Shown here one piece after another: positions 7,707 to 17,700 of a DNA stretch of 40,754 nucleotides. A program made the position numbers and the translations under genes. The notes under the pieces are model-generated. The model was not told the origin of the DNA, did no database searches, and worked only from the letters and a program-made list of their open reading frames with translations. Source of the stretch: a virus; the IMG/VR virus record IMGVR_UViG_3300021085_002355, positions 1 to 40,754 of that record; one strand, given 5' to 3'. Each line of letters starts with the position of its first letter. Position 1 is the stretch's first letter.

Positions 7707-9272
7707 TCAAACTTTACCACCTTCGTAACGTTTCATTTCTCCATTATTGTAACGATAACGAACTTCAACCTCAACGGTTTCTTTTTCTGTTCCATACCCT
7801 TCCGATTCTACATCATATGTAAGAATATTAATTGGTTTTTTGATAATTTCGTGCAGATATGCCATAGTACCTGTAGCATATTTGGTATCTAGTGGTCTTC
7901 CGTCAAAATCATGTCTGAGTAAAATTTCTGTATTTTTATATTTCATGTTCTCCATGTAAATAACAGGTCTTCCCATATTAACATGACGTTCAACTAATTT
8001 TTCTTTTATTTTTTTGTGATCTTTGCTCACAACCACATATTTGTTGGTTGATTTATCAAGTGCGTATTCAAAATATTCATATTTTTCACAGAAATCACGT
8101 GTAAAAAATTCATTAAGAAATGTTACATCGTTGTACATCTCACGAACTTCAAAAAGTTTTTCACGACCAAGACCGAGGTGTTTATTCCAATATCTTTTTT
8201 CATCTCCATTGTCGCAATTTTCGTACTCTTTACCAAACTTTCCTTTGTTCCAACGGTCTTCAATATCACGCAATAAAGTGTTTCCAAGTTTATATGGATT
8301 GTTCATATTGTACTTTCCACCAAGAACTCCTGCGTGGTGTTTTGCATAATCAAAAATTCCTTCGTCTCCGGCAAAGTTACAACTTGCCATGATATAAGAA
8401 TCCCAATAACTTGCCCAACCTTCGTTAAGAACTTTTGTCATTCCTTGTGGACGATAATAAATAGATTCATCACGAATCATACTGAGAATGTTTTGTTGCC
8501 AAGGTTCTAAACGACAATGATTGATAATCATCAACATAATATCTCGTTCAGGTCGCAGAGGAAATTTGTTTTCTGCTAACTTTGCACGTTCCTCTCTATC
8601 CCGTCTTTGCTTTTCAATGTAATGTGCAGGATTGACATACTTCTGCATATACTCTTTCGTTTCCATACGAGAAACGTGTTCACGTGGTTGACGGTCTTCA
8701 AAGTTGAACTTTGTTGCTTTCTTTAAATTACTTTCACGATAACAAAGTGATGGATCAATTAAATCATCAATAGCAAGAGCTGCGTTCAAAAAGTCTTTAA
8801 CTTTTTTGCGACCGAACCGATCCATATACATACGAATTTTATCACTATGATTTGCCATCACATTCATCATATTACGATTCGTGTGTTTGAACATAATATT
8901 ATTCTTAAAGAAATCACTATGTGCAGTTGCGTGTGCAACAACCGTTAAATTATCAACGATAGGATTGTTTCGTTGAAGGTACATATAAGTTGGATCGGTA
9001 TTTACAACCATCTCGTAAATCTTACCCATACCAGAGTGATACTGGTGATGAAGTTGTTCAAATTGTTGTCCGAAATTAAAATGAGGATAACGAACAGGAA
9101 ATCCACCATACGCCGCAATCTCTACAATTTCATCTGCATCAAATTCTTCAATGCACAACGGATACGGATCAAGTCCATTATCATAACACGCCTTTAGGCA
9201 TTCAGGTATAAGAGCTGCCAACTCTGGACACACTCCTTCGTTTAAACTATCTACTTCCCATGCAATTCCCAT
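7707..9272 (-). CDS. spoVR: SpoVR family protein (YcgB homologue)
   Basis: Encodes 521 residues, full length against E. coli YcgB (about 510). Hallmark SpoVR stretches are present: a YPHFNFGQQFEQLHHQY segment near residue 70, KIYEMVVNTDPTYMYLQRNN near residue 85-105, VVAHATAHSDFFKNN with its conserved histidines, and LNEGWASYWDSYIM near residue 285, a metalloprotease-like His-poor variant of the family core. B. subtilis SpoVR is linked to spore cortex formation, and the enterobacterial homologue to stationary-phase physiology; the biochemical activity is unknown. Its stop lies 3 bases before the methyltransferase start, and its start is 4 bases after yeaH. No truncation or frameshift is seen, so the gene looks functional in the phage. 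Confidence 0.95.
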   Translation of the reverse strand: MGIAWEVDSLNEGVCPELAALIPECLKACYDNGLDPYPLCIEEFDADEIVEIAAYGGFPVRYPHFNFGQQFEQLHHQYHSGMGKIYEMVVNTDPTYMYLQRNNPIVDNLTVVAHATAHSDFFKNNIMFKHTNRNMMNVMANHSDKIRMYMDRFGRKKVKDFLNAALAIDDLIDPSLCYRESNLKKATKFNFEDRQPREHVSRMETKEYMQKYVNPAHYIEKQRRDREERAKLAENKFPLRPERDIMLMIINHCRLEPWQQNILSMIRDESIYYRPQGMTKVLNEGWASYWDSYIMASCNFAGDEGIFDYAKHHAGVLGGKYNMNNPYKLGNTLLRDIEDRWNKGKFGKEYENCDNGDEKRYWNKHLGLGREKLFEVREMYNDVTFLNEFFTRDFCEKYEYFEYALDKSTNKYVVVSKDHKKIKEKLVERHVNMGRPVIYMENMKYKNTEILLRHDFDGRPLDTKYATGTMAYLHEIIKKPINILTYDVESEGYGTEKETVEVEVRYRYNNGEMKRYEGGKV

Positions 9273-9276
9273 AATA

Positions 9277-10431
9277 TTAAAAAGGTACTTCTTCGCCCGC
9301 AGGTGTCAGCAGTTTTTGTAATGTTTTAAATACATCTGCTTGTGAGTCCATCGAGGCAGTTACTATTGTTTTTGGATCAAGTTCTCCACTTGTTAATTTA
9401 GATTGAATATGTGGTAAAAATGTTGCCCAACTTCTAATTGCCTTTACTTCTGTAATTCCAATAAGATTTGCATATGTTTGCATTTTTGTTAAATAATCAA
9501 CACACAAATCATTATCAGAACCAAAGTTCTCCCCATCACTTAAATAAAATACATAAATGTTCCATTCGTTCAATGGAAATGCTTTTTCTACAATATCGTT
9601 GACTAAATGAAATGCACTACTAATTTGTGTTCCACCTCCACTTTTGTATTTGTAAAACTTTTCTTGATCAACTTCTTGGGCATGATGATCGTGTACAATA
9701 TATTTTACTTGAGTTTCTTGATAAAATCGTTGAACCCAGTTATCAAGATACCAACATAGTTCACGAATCAATGCACGTTTTGGTTCGTCCATACTTGCAG
9801 AGATGTCTGATACAAAAAATATGGCTGCATTCGTATCAGGTACTTCAACTGAACTCCAACTTCTAAATTCTTTATCATCTTTAATTGGATAAAAGTTGGA
9901 TAAATCGTCTGGATTGTAATCTTCTGATGAAATTAATCGTTTGAAAGCATTTTTGAGTGTTTTGCGTTTGTGAAGCAAACTATTGTTTCCAACCTTTGCA
10001 ATACGATTCCACTTTATTTTTTCTTTGACCATTTCCCCATTTTCCTTGGGAAGTAGATTCGGTAATTGAAGTTCTTCACCGATCATATCAAAGTAAGCAT
10101 CCATACTGATTCCTACATCAATTTCGTGACCTTCTCCTTCACCTTCTCCACCTTCACCAGGTTGTCCACCTTGTCCCTGACCTTGGGGAGGTCCTTCTCC
10201 TACTTCGTCTCCTACTTCTGCTTCTCCGTTACCGATACCACCTCCATCAGAAGGTTGTCCGTAACGAAAACTTGGAAGTTCTACATGAGGAACACGAACT
10301 ACTACAAAGTCTTTTCCTCTTCGTGTAACTCGTTGACCACCTTTAATGTGTTTTTTGAGTTTTTCGTCAACGTTTCCTTTGACGATATCTCTGTATTCAC
10401 CGTGGTCTTCTCGTATTCTACGTGATGGCAT
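9277..10431 (-). CDS. yeaH: YeaH-like protein, DUF444 with von Willebrand A domain
   Basis: Encodes 384 residues (E. coli YeaH about 427). The VWA domain begins near residue 203 with a complete MIDAS-type motif DISASM (D209, S211, S213), the threonine of GGGTQISSA at 268 and the aspartate of YLSDGENF near 299. This suggests divalent-metal-dependent protein binding. The N-terminal region keeps the basic RRIRE...RRGKDFVVVRVP pattern, then a glycine/glutamate-rich low-complexity linker (residues 63-103). In bacteria YeaH is encoded with the PrkA kinase and is thought to act with it. Here the prkA stop lies 20 bases upstream and spoVR begins 4 bases downstream, preserving the bacterial order prkA-yeaH-spoVR. 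No clear Shine-Dalgarno precedes its ATG. Confidence 0.95.
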   Translation of the reverse strand: MPSRRIREDHGEYRDIVKGNVDEKLKKHIKGGQRVTRRGKDFVVVRVPHVELPSFRYGQPSDGGGIGNGEAEVGDEVGEGPPQGQGQGGQPGEGGEGEGEGHEIDVGISMDAYFDMIGEELQLPNLLPKENGEMVKEKIKWNRIAKVGNNSLLHKRKTLKNAFKRLISSEDYNPDDLSNFYPIKDDKEFRSWSSVEVPDTNAAIFFVSDISASMDEPKRALIRELCWYLDNWVQRFYQETQVKYIVHDHHAQEVDQEKFYKYKSGGGTQISSAFHLVNDIVEKAFPLNEWNIYVFYLSDGENFGSDNDLCVDYLTKMQTYANLIGITEVKAIRSWATFLPHIQSKLTSGELDPKTIVTASMDSQADVFKTLQKLLTPAGEEVPF

Positions 10432-10451
10432 AATGATGTATTCGTTGACTA

Positions 10452-12554
10452 TTAATCTTCGTCTTCGTCTGCATCACCTCTCGCAAAAATACTTCCAACA
10501 TAGGTAAGAACATCCGAAGCACTATCATCGTCATATCCAAATGAAGTAATAAGACGTTGCTTTAATGCATCAATTTTTTCAAGAAGTTCTTTGTCAACAA
10601 CAGTTGCAGTATCTTGAGCAAGAGCCGATAACTTAATGCTATCTTTAGTATCTTCAAACAACTTCTTTTCAAGTGCTTTGTATAACTGCTCATTAGAGTC
10701 GTATTTAAACTCTTTACCCTTGGCGGCAAGTCCACCCATGTAATTCATAATTTCTCTACGGAAATCGTCCTTCATGCCATTGGAAATACCAATCTTTTCT
10801 TCAATACTACGCATAAGTTGTTCATTGGCAACTTCTTCTTTACCAGTAACTTGGTTTGTAACCTTTTCGTCTTGAATATACGCAACGATGTTATCAATAT
10901 AATTGGTGCAAGTTGCTTTTATTGCTTCTTCACTGCTACTAAGTGCTTGTTGTACTTCTCGTTTCACAATTCTATCATATTCCTTTTCAACTGATTCGAG
11001 ACGTTCCATCAAATTCTTTTTATCGTCTTCACTATTGAATCCACTATAACTTTTAAGTCCCTCACGAATTTGTGCAAACAACATAAATGGATTTAGACTT
11101 TTAGCACCCATTCTTGGATTAACGATTGCATTAGAAAATTGATTCTGAATGAATCGTGCTGATACTCCACCATATAATCCCTCTTTTGGTGATTCATCTT
11201 GCATTTCTTTTACGTGTTCATCCGTGAATCCGTGTACACTTTGACCATTGTAAAGTTTTGCTTTTTGAATGATGCTCATATCTTGCTTGGAACTTTCTTC
11301 TAAACGACTTACAACTGCGAATAGTGCAGCCAAATAAGTTGTATGAGGAGCAATATGCTTGTTTACGGTACTTGTATTATAGAAGTGATCATATATTTTC
11401 TTTTCTTCATCAATTTTCAAAAGATAAGGAATATCAATCTTAATAGTTCTATCACGAAGTGCTTCCATGAATTTGTTATTTGTTAACTTCTCAAACTCAG
11501 CATTATTGGTATGACCAAGAATAACTTCATCAATGGGTACTTGATTAAAACGACGTGGTTTAACACGATGTTCTTGAGTAGCACCCAACAAATCATATAA
11601 AAACTCAGTTTGAAGTTTAAGAATTTCTTGGAATTCTATAAGTCCACGATTTGATACTAAAAATTCACCATCAAAATCAAATGCACGGGGGTCACTTTCA
11701 CTTCCGTATTCTGCTAACTTGCGATAATTAATATCACCTGTTAACTCGGTTGCATCTTGTGATTTTTCGTCTTTTGGTTGAAAAGTACCGATACCGACAC
11801 GATTCTTTTCGGATATAGTCACACGACGTATAACAATATGGTCTAGTACCTTACGATAATCACCACCATGTAGTTCCATGAGTTGGTTATAGTAAAACTC
11901 ATTAACTGGATTCAGTGCACCATCTAATTTTATCTTATAGTCATCTGCATCACGTGATGCATTAAGATTATCTATAATTTGATTACGAATATCATCAGGA
12001 AGAAGTTTTAAAGGTTCTTCATTCATGGGACATGGAACTACAGTGTCGTTTCCGTCTTTATCGGTGAGTTTCCAACTGAACGAATATAAAGCACCTTCGT
12101 CTGTTTGTGTATATGCCTCAAGACCTTTTTTAAGGGCAGTTACGATTGTTGACTTACTACTACCGACTGGTCCGTGTAGCAAAATAACTCGTCTTTCTGG
12201 ACCATAATGCCGACTTGCACTTTTTAATATGTCCATAAATTCCATTAGATTTTCTTCAAGACCATAAATGGAAATGTCACCAAGACCTTCAAAAAATTTA
12301 TACTTAACGTGCTTGCGTTTGCAGTATGTGAACTCTTCTGTTCCATGTGACATTACCATATCATAAAGTCTTTGGTATGAGTTTCTCGCAACACTTGGAT
12401 TTTGTTCTATCATTGCGATATAATCCCAAAATGTACCGGTCCAATTTAAAGACTCGTATGTATTTACTGCATCTTCGTTATCAGACTTTATCAAGGATTC
12501 GAGGGTGCTTACTCTGTCTTCCTTATTTTGTTTTTGTCGTTTTTTATTTTCCAT
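10452..12554 (-). CDS. prkA: PrkA (YeaG) AAA+ serine protein kinase
   Basis: Encodes about 700 residues, slightly longer than E. coli YeaG (644). The N-terminus has the PrkA signature WTGTFWDYIAMIEQNPSVAR followed by YKFFEGLGDISIYGLEENL. An AAA+ nucleotide site GPVGSSKST lies at residues 128-136. The segment VILGHTNNAEFEKLTNNK matches the family sensor/Walker B neighbourhood, and the C-terminal 300 residues correspond to the helical PrkA kinase domain. PrkA homologues are induced by nitrogen starvation or stationary phase in bacteria, and both kinase and AAA+ protease-like roles have been proposed. I prefer the second ATG (12554), because AAGG sits 8 bases before it but only 2 bases before the ATG at 12560. 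First gene of the prkA-yeaH-spoVR-methyltransferase run. Confidence 0.95.
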   Translation of the reverse strand: MENKKRQKQNKEDRVSTLESLIKSDNEDAVNTYESLNWTGTFWDYIAMIEQNPSVARNSYQRLYDMVMSHGTEEFTYCKRKHVKYKFFEGLGDISIYGLEENLMEFMDILKSASRHYGPERRVILLHGPVGSSKSTIVTALKKGLEAYTQTDEGALYSFSWKLTDKDGNDTVVPCPMNEEPLKLLPDDIRNQIIDNLNASRDADDYKIKLDGALNPVNEFYYNQLMELHGGDYRKVLDHIVIRRVTISEKNRVGIGTFQPKDEKSQDATELTGDINYRKLAEYGSESDPRAFDFDGEFLVSNRGLIEFQEILKLQTEFLYDLLGATQEHRVKPRRFNQVPIDEVILGHTNNAEFEKLTNNKFMEALRDRTIKIDIPYLLKIDEEKKIYDHFYNTSTVNKHIAPHTTYLAALFAVVSRLEESSKQDMSIIQKAKLYNGQSVHGFTDEHVKEMQDESPKEGLYGGVSARFIQNQFSNAIVNPRMGAKSLNPFMLFAQIREGLKSYSGFNSEDDKKNLMERLESVEKEYDRIVKREVQQALSSSEEAIKATCTNYIDNIVAYIQDEKVTNQVTGKEEVANEQLMRSIEEKIGISNGMKDDFRREIMNYMGGLAAKGKEFKYDSNEQLYKALEKKLFEDTKDSIKLSALAQDTATVVDKELLEKIDALKQRLITSFGYDDDSASDVLTYVGSIFARGDADEDED

Positions 12555-12598
12555 AACCATTACCTTATTTTATTTTGAATTAGTAGTCAACTTATTTT

Positions 12599-12994
12599 TT
12601 AAACTTTTTTAATATTATACAGACGGGTGCTGACTTCACGATACGAATCACCATCTACAAGTAGTATTTTATTTTTATACAGGTTCCAGTCTATAACAAA
12701 GTTGTTATTTAATATGCCATTATTAAGTTTTTTTATCAAAGCATTTAATGAGTTAATTGTATATAGAGTATTTGAATCTTTTTTCCGGTGGACACTTATT
12801 GTATTTTTGTAAAAATTACTAGTATTAAATGTATCTTGATTAATGTTATATGTCAACATCAAACTATTTAAATCATCTATATCCTGTAGTATAAAAATCT
12901 TATCAAACACAATATCGTAATATTTCTTTATCGATTCTAATTCTGCATCATAAGAATGCATATCAGTAAATGTGCAAAGTAGTTTTGTTTTCAT
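12599..12994 (-). CDS. Hypothetical protein, 131 aa
   Basis: Not recognised with a function. A compact mixed alpha/beta protein beginning MKTKLLCTFTDMHSYDAEL, with a helical stretch (LESIKKYYDIVFDKIFILQD), a central ISVHRKKDSNTLYTINSLNALIKKLNNG segment and a C-terminal FVIDWNLYKNKILLVDGD strand pair. The HRKK...NTLYTINALN pattern resembles an uncharacterised small protein I associate with T4-like marine phages (memory of a family pattern, not a search). A good AAAGG ribosome site lies 9 bases before the ATG. It sits between the polymerase-like gene and prkA, 44 bases from the latter, so it could share the prkA transcript. Confidence 0.8.
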   Translation of the reverse strand: MKTKLLCTFTDMHSYDAELESIKKYYDIVFDKIFILQDIDDLNSLMLTYNINQDTFNTSNFYKNTISVHRKKDSNTLYTINSLNALIKKLNNGILNNNFVIDWNLYKNKILLVDGDSYREVSTRLYNIKKV

Positions 12995-13010
12995 AAAATA
13001 TAACCTTTTG

Positions 13011-13031
13011 ATATAAATATCTTATTTATAT
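13011..13031. promoter_or_regulatory. Back-to-back TATAAATA boxes (imperfect palindrome)
   Basis: TATAAATA occurs on the plus strand at 13012-13019 and on the minus strand at 13030-13023, forming an imperfect palindrome between the polymerase-like gene and the 131-residue gene. The minus-strand copy lies about 29 bases before the downstream ATG and could be a T4-type late promoter. The arrangement could equally be a protein-binding site. Confidence 0.35.
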
Positions 13032-13039
13032 TTCAAAAC

Positions 13040-14326
13040 TTAAATTTGCTTCATGTCACCGTAGTTACGACCCATATATGTGCGAACAGGATACTTATCG
13101 TTTGATGTAATTATAGGTTGCATTTCTTTAATTAACTTGAACTCACTTTTGTGCACATCAAATAAAAAAGCATCGTATGTATAAAGTATCATTTTTGACT
13201 TTGATGTTTTAAGATAGTTATTTAGTTTCAATATGACTTCGCAATTTTTTTCAGTTTCTGCTGATTGTAGTAAGTAATTAAACACTTTATATGAATTAAT
13301 TTTGTCACCAAAGAATACAGAAGCAATTTTTCGTTTATAATACCAGGTTTCAACATAACTGTTTTTATTGTAAAAATTCCAAACCGAATCTACATATTCT
13401 GATATTCGTTTCATAAACGGTACGTTGTTCTTTACATCATCTGTAATTCCACCGTATATTAAATTAAACGTGATTTTTTTAGATAGTTCGTATTCTTCTT
13501 CGGTTAATTCATCTTTTCCATGATACAGTTTTCCAAGATATTCATGTAAAGACGTTTTGGGTAGATCATAATTAAGAAAGTTTGCCAACAATCTCAGATG
13601 GTAACTTTCATAATCAACCATAATCAACAATCCATCGTCACCAAATCTACTTGTAAAACAATCTCGTTGACCCGTCTTTTTGTTCAATGCAGCGTAATTA
13701 ACATTACCAAATGCGTTACTTGGACGACCCGTTGGAGTCATCATATTATATTGACTAAAAACTAATTTATTTTTATCCACAAGAGTTTGTTTACCCAATT
13801 TAAAGTTTTCAACATACATTCCATTTTTCTCTATATCATACAATGCACAAGAAAAATCGTTTTCATATTTAAGTAAGTTGGGTTCATATCTGATGTCACC
13901 AATTGAATAGCACAACTTTTTAAAATGCTTCAATAAAACCATAATAGGGACTGATCTAAAATCGCTTACTTTAGAATCTACATAAGTGTTACTAATTTCA
14001 ACTTTAGATGATAAATACGAACAAACCATAGCATCATGTGAGTTTTTAATCTCATCAACATGATATTTTAATTTTTTTCTGTCAAAAATTACCTTCTTTC
14101 CCGTTGACTTGAAAATTAAATTAAGAAAATCATTTGGGATATTTACCGAATCTGGATGTTCAAACGAAACTATGTAATATTTATCGTTTACATTTACCAT
14201 CAGTGCAAGAGGTGAGTTTTTGCATACATGGGTATTTGGTTTGGTATAATACACATTAATGATACTAGAGTATTCATTTAACAAAGAAAGTAAATTCTTT
14301 GCATCTGTAGGAGTTTCTATAAACAT
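13040..14326 (-). CDS. Divergent family A DNA polymerase-like protein (no 5' nuclease domain)
   Basis: Encodes 428 residues if started at the ATG at 14326; the frame can be extended to a TTG at 14365. Polymerase I-type palm and finger motifs are in order (numbered from the TTG): TPTGRPSNAFGNVNYAALNK (210-229), motif A VDYESYHLRLLANF with D251, motif B KKITFNLIYGG (296-306), and motif C region LYTYDAFLFD with D398. Motif C is normally HDE, here YDA, so the second carboxylate is missing at that position. The N-terminal 170 residues resemble a reduced 3'-5' exonuclease fold without clear catalytic acids. T4 relatives usually use family B gp43, so this may be an accessory enzyme or a replacement. 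It lies between baseplate and prkA genes, away from the other replication genes. Confidence 0.8.
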   Translation of the reverse strand: MFIETPTDAKNLLSLLNEYSSIINVYYTKPNTHVCKNSPLALMVNVNDKYYIVSFEHPDSVNIPNDFLNLIFKSTGKKVIFDRKKLKYHVDEIKNSHDAMVCSYLSSKVEISNTYVDSKVSDFRSVPIMVLLKHFKKLCYSIGDIRYEPNLLKYENDFSCALYDIEKNGMYVENFKLGKQTLVDKNKLVFSQYNMMTPTGRPSNAFGNVNYAALNKKTGQRDCFTSRFGDDGLLIMVDYESYHLRLLANFLNYDLPKTSLHEYLGKLYHGKDELTEEEYELSKKITFNLIYGGITDDVKNNVPFMKRISEYVDSVWNFYNKNSYVETWYYKRKIASVFFGDKINSYKVFNYLLQSAETEKNCEVILKLNNYLKTSKSKMILYTYDAFLFDVHKSEFKLIKEMQPIITSNDKYPVRTYMGRNYGDMKQI

Positions 14327-14342
14327 ATATAAAGATATTATA

Positions 14343-14762
14343 TTATATATCTCTATAAAATTCAAGTGGATTATTCAAAACTAAAGATATACCCGTAATA
14401 CGTTTGGTGGCTTTGGAAATAGACTTTAAATTAAATTCTCTAACTCCGAGGATTTTACCATCTTGTGTATCAGTTGTTTCAAGTTTTCCTTTTATTTTCC
14501 ACAAAATTGTAATGCATAAATAAAATGGATTTTTTTGTATGGTGTTAAATTGATTCAAATCTACTTCGTATATAGTAGATGTTTCTGAATTTCGTTTTTT
14601 AACAAAATACCTTTGAATATATTCATTTTCGTAATTTATGTCAGAAATTTTTGGTTTCTTTGAAATTGGATGTGTGAAAATAATACCATCTAGTTTCCCA
14701 CGATTTTTTGTAAGAGCAGAATATAAACTATTCATGTAAATGTTTTCATCTTCGTTTTTCAT
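14343..14762 (-). CDS. Conserved-looking hypothetical protein, 139 aa
   Basis: Function not recognised. The protein is lysine-rich and soluble with a YSALTKNRGKLDGIIFTHP start, an ENEYIQRYFVKKRNSETSTIYEVD central segment, and NPFYLCITILWKIKG, which look like alternating beta strands. The pattern TKN-x(4)-GIIFT-P...YIQRYF resembles an uncharacterised protein of marine T4-like phages (recollection only). It starts 4 bases after the hub-like gene and is therefore the last gene of the baseplate operon, which would suggest a virion or assembly role. Confidence 0.78.
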   Translation of the reverse strand: MKNEDENIYMNSLYSALTKNRGKLDGIIFTHPISKKPKISDINYENEYIQRYFVKKRNSETSTIYEVDLNQFNTIQKNPFYLCITILWKIKGKLETTDTQDGKILGVREFNLKSISKATKRITGISLVLNNPLEFYRDI

Positions 14763-14766
14763 ATTG

Positions 14767-17700
14767 TTAACCCGGATAATAATGTGATTCTATTGTAGTT
14801 GACCAATCACCATCTCCGATAGTGTGCTTTACACCCGTAATTGCAAATATTCCGTTATTGAAATATTTAACAGGAACACCCGCACAATTAAATGTATCAT
14901 ATAATCGCAATCCCTCGATGCCATCTAATGTTATTGAAAGGTCTACACCCGGAAGTGGCATATTATTAATTACATTATTATGTGGATTTGGATCAGATTC
15001 GCAGAATTTTTTCATTCGACTAACATCTGTATCTACAAGTTCAATTTGGATTTCAAAATCATTTTTGTCTGTTCCATATGAATCATCGTGTATTTTAATG
15101 CTTGATCGTGTAACTGACATATTTTTGCTAAATCCGTCTTTGTCGGTACCGTTCGCACCGTGGTATGTTAATAGTTCTTGTTTATCTAGGTAGTCTGTGG
15201 ATAAATTGTTGTCTTTTATATGTTTTTTTAGTCGGTCTGGTAATTTATCTTCAAAATCATCGTTTCCATGTCTTTTCTTTGTTGCGTGATATGTTTGCAA
15301 TGCACCCTCATTTAATCCCGTTTCTTCTCCTTTAAGTTCTTGTAAATGAACTAAATATGGATATTCAGTTTTATCTGATCCAGGATATACAGACGCAGAC
15401 ACAATCATATATTTTTTATCTTCAGGTTCAAGTTGACCAGATTCTACAAATACATCGTCAGTCCAAAAACCATCATAATCATCGTAATCAATTACCTTTC
15501 CTATTAAATACTTAGGAAATCTATCAGGATATTTTGTAATTGTATCACCTCCACCAGCATTTGCTTCAAAGACCAAGTTACCTTTAAAGGTTTTTGAATT
15601 AGTTGATCCTTCTAATCCTTGTTTCGTTCCTACCTTATTTACAAAGTCACCATCTACTTGTATTTGATATGTTCTTGGTTGTTTTATATCCCCACCTCCA
15701 GATGAACTTGCATATGCGGTTTTTTCTTTTTCTATGTTTGCATTTTTTCCTGTTCGGATAGTTCTTTCTGCTTTCTCTTTTTTTGCTTTTTCTATATTGT
15801 CTAACAATTCTTGACGATTTCCTCCTCTTAGGATGATTGGTTTACCGTCTTTGTAGTAAACCATATCATATTTGCCAATTGTTGTATCGGGTTTTCCATC
15901 CGATCCTTTAATTTTATCAGTAGACGGATATACCGGCCAACTTGACTCCGAAGCATTCTCTATACCAAAATATTTACTAGAAGCCGCAACTATGTACTTT
16001 TCAGGATCTTCCATATTTTTAGGTTTGTCATCAATATTTTCAATCTGTTTAGTGTAGTTTTCATATGGATTTTCAGCACCTTGTAATATCAAGTCTTGAT
16101 CTTCCTTTGCAAAGAATCCATTTTTCTTATCCATATTACCAAACACTATCATTGATGCCATTTCCGAAGATGGTTCTACACTCAAATCCATTTCTCTTAC
16201 TATACTATCACCACGATGCGAAGGAAATACCCATGCATCCATTTTCTGATTTAAAACTGCTTCTGATCCTGAAAAGTTTTGATCAACTAAACCAAGAACT
16301 GAGTTTGAAGATGTATTCACATCATCACCTACCACGGCAAATTTCCACATATTACCACCCGCAGTTGAAACTTTTTTCATTATATCAAGTAAAATAGCAG
16401 TTGCATTGTCTCCGTTCTCAAACGACTCTGTAATTGTATCTAAACTTACATATAAATCCTGAATTCGTCCCGAATATCCCATCGTATTTCCTTCGTTGAT
16501 ATCCGAGTGAAAATCCGGAAACGGTTTTACGGTATCTTCAGCTTCTTCCCATGTCAATTCTTTTTTGATTTCTGCGTCTTTTCCAAGCCTTGCTAAGTGT
16601 TGTAAATTGTATCCGGATGTTGATTTTACCGTAAGTATACGATGCAAGTCATCACGTGGACTTTCTTTCATTGCCTCTTCTAATGTCCTTGCCTCAGAAA
16701 CTCCCTCAGGATTCATACTTTTTAGTATATCAATAAAATTTTGAGTTGTTTCTCGGTATGCACCACGTTCATGATCGTTTTCTCCTTTTTTAAGAACAGA
16801 AAATCCAGAACCTCCTTTTTTACTTCCGTCTGAATTTATACGAGATACGGTTGAACCGTGATATGTTTCTTTGTTCCATCTAGGTGCAACAGAATTTGGT
16901 ATAAGTAGCACACTACCATCAACAGATTTTATATTAGGATGAGCAACGCATCTGTTACCATAACATGAAAATTGACATATCCGAGTACCTGCCTCTGCTA
17001 CTCGTCTGAAAAATATATTAAATATATCAATTAAGTATCCGACCGTAATGTATGTTCCACCATTTGAATTAGATTTTCCTGCCATAAACGGTTTTGCAGA
17101 ATTATATTTATTGAAAGTAAAATACCTTCCTCTTGCAATTCTATATGCCTCTTGTTCAGCTGCTCCTAAGTCTACAGAACCTCCCGATCCAGTTACACTT
17201 TCCATAATTTTTTGGTCTTCTGGATCAAGACCATCATTAATAGTTGCTCCTACATCATTTTTACCCATCAATGAACGTCTTAATGTGGTATTAATAAATG
17301 TTTTTATATCAATGTATTTATTACTTTCTTTTTTTGGTTTGGCTCCAGTTTGATTCAGTATTTGCTGACCCACTTCTGACATACATGAAATTTGTATTGT
17401 GCAATCATATCCTCCGTCTTCACGAATAGAATAATTAAAACTTGTAATTAGTCCCATTGCAAATCCATAGTTACCAAGACCCTTTCTTAAATGCGTTGAA
17501 GCTGCAGGTGGGGGTGGTCCTTCGTTGTTATTTTTCCAATCTTCTGAAACTATACTTTCTTCATTATTCCATATACGATGAATTTTTCTATATCCATCCG
17601 GTGATAAGTCTAATAAGGAATCACGTGGATATGTGTTCCAACCCCACTCTACTATCATAGTCATCCCAGGTTGAAAAAAATATGGTTGTAAATAATCTAA

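Noticed and set aside
7707-12554. Interpretation of the PrkA-YeaH-SpoVR block as contaminating bacterial DNA
   Set aside because: The genes share strand, AT-rich composition, tight spacing and continuity with flanking phage genes on both sides, and the methyltransferase start abuts spoVR. Read-level confirmation of the joins would still be decisive.
12555-12598. TTGACT hexamer upstream of prkA
   Set aside because: It lies about 30 bases before the start, and the sequence 17 bases downstream (TAAGGT) is a poor -10 box that coincides with the ribosome site.
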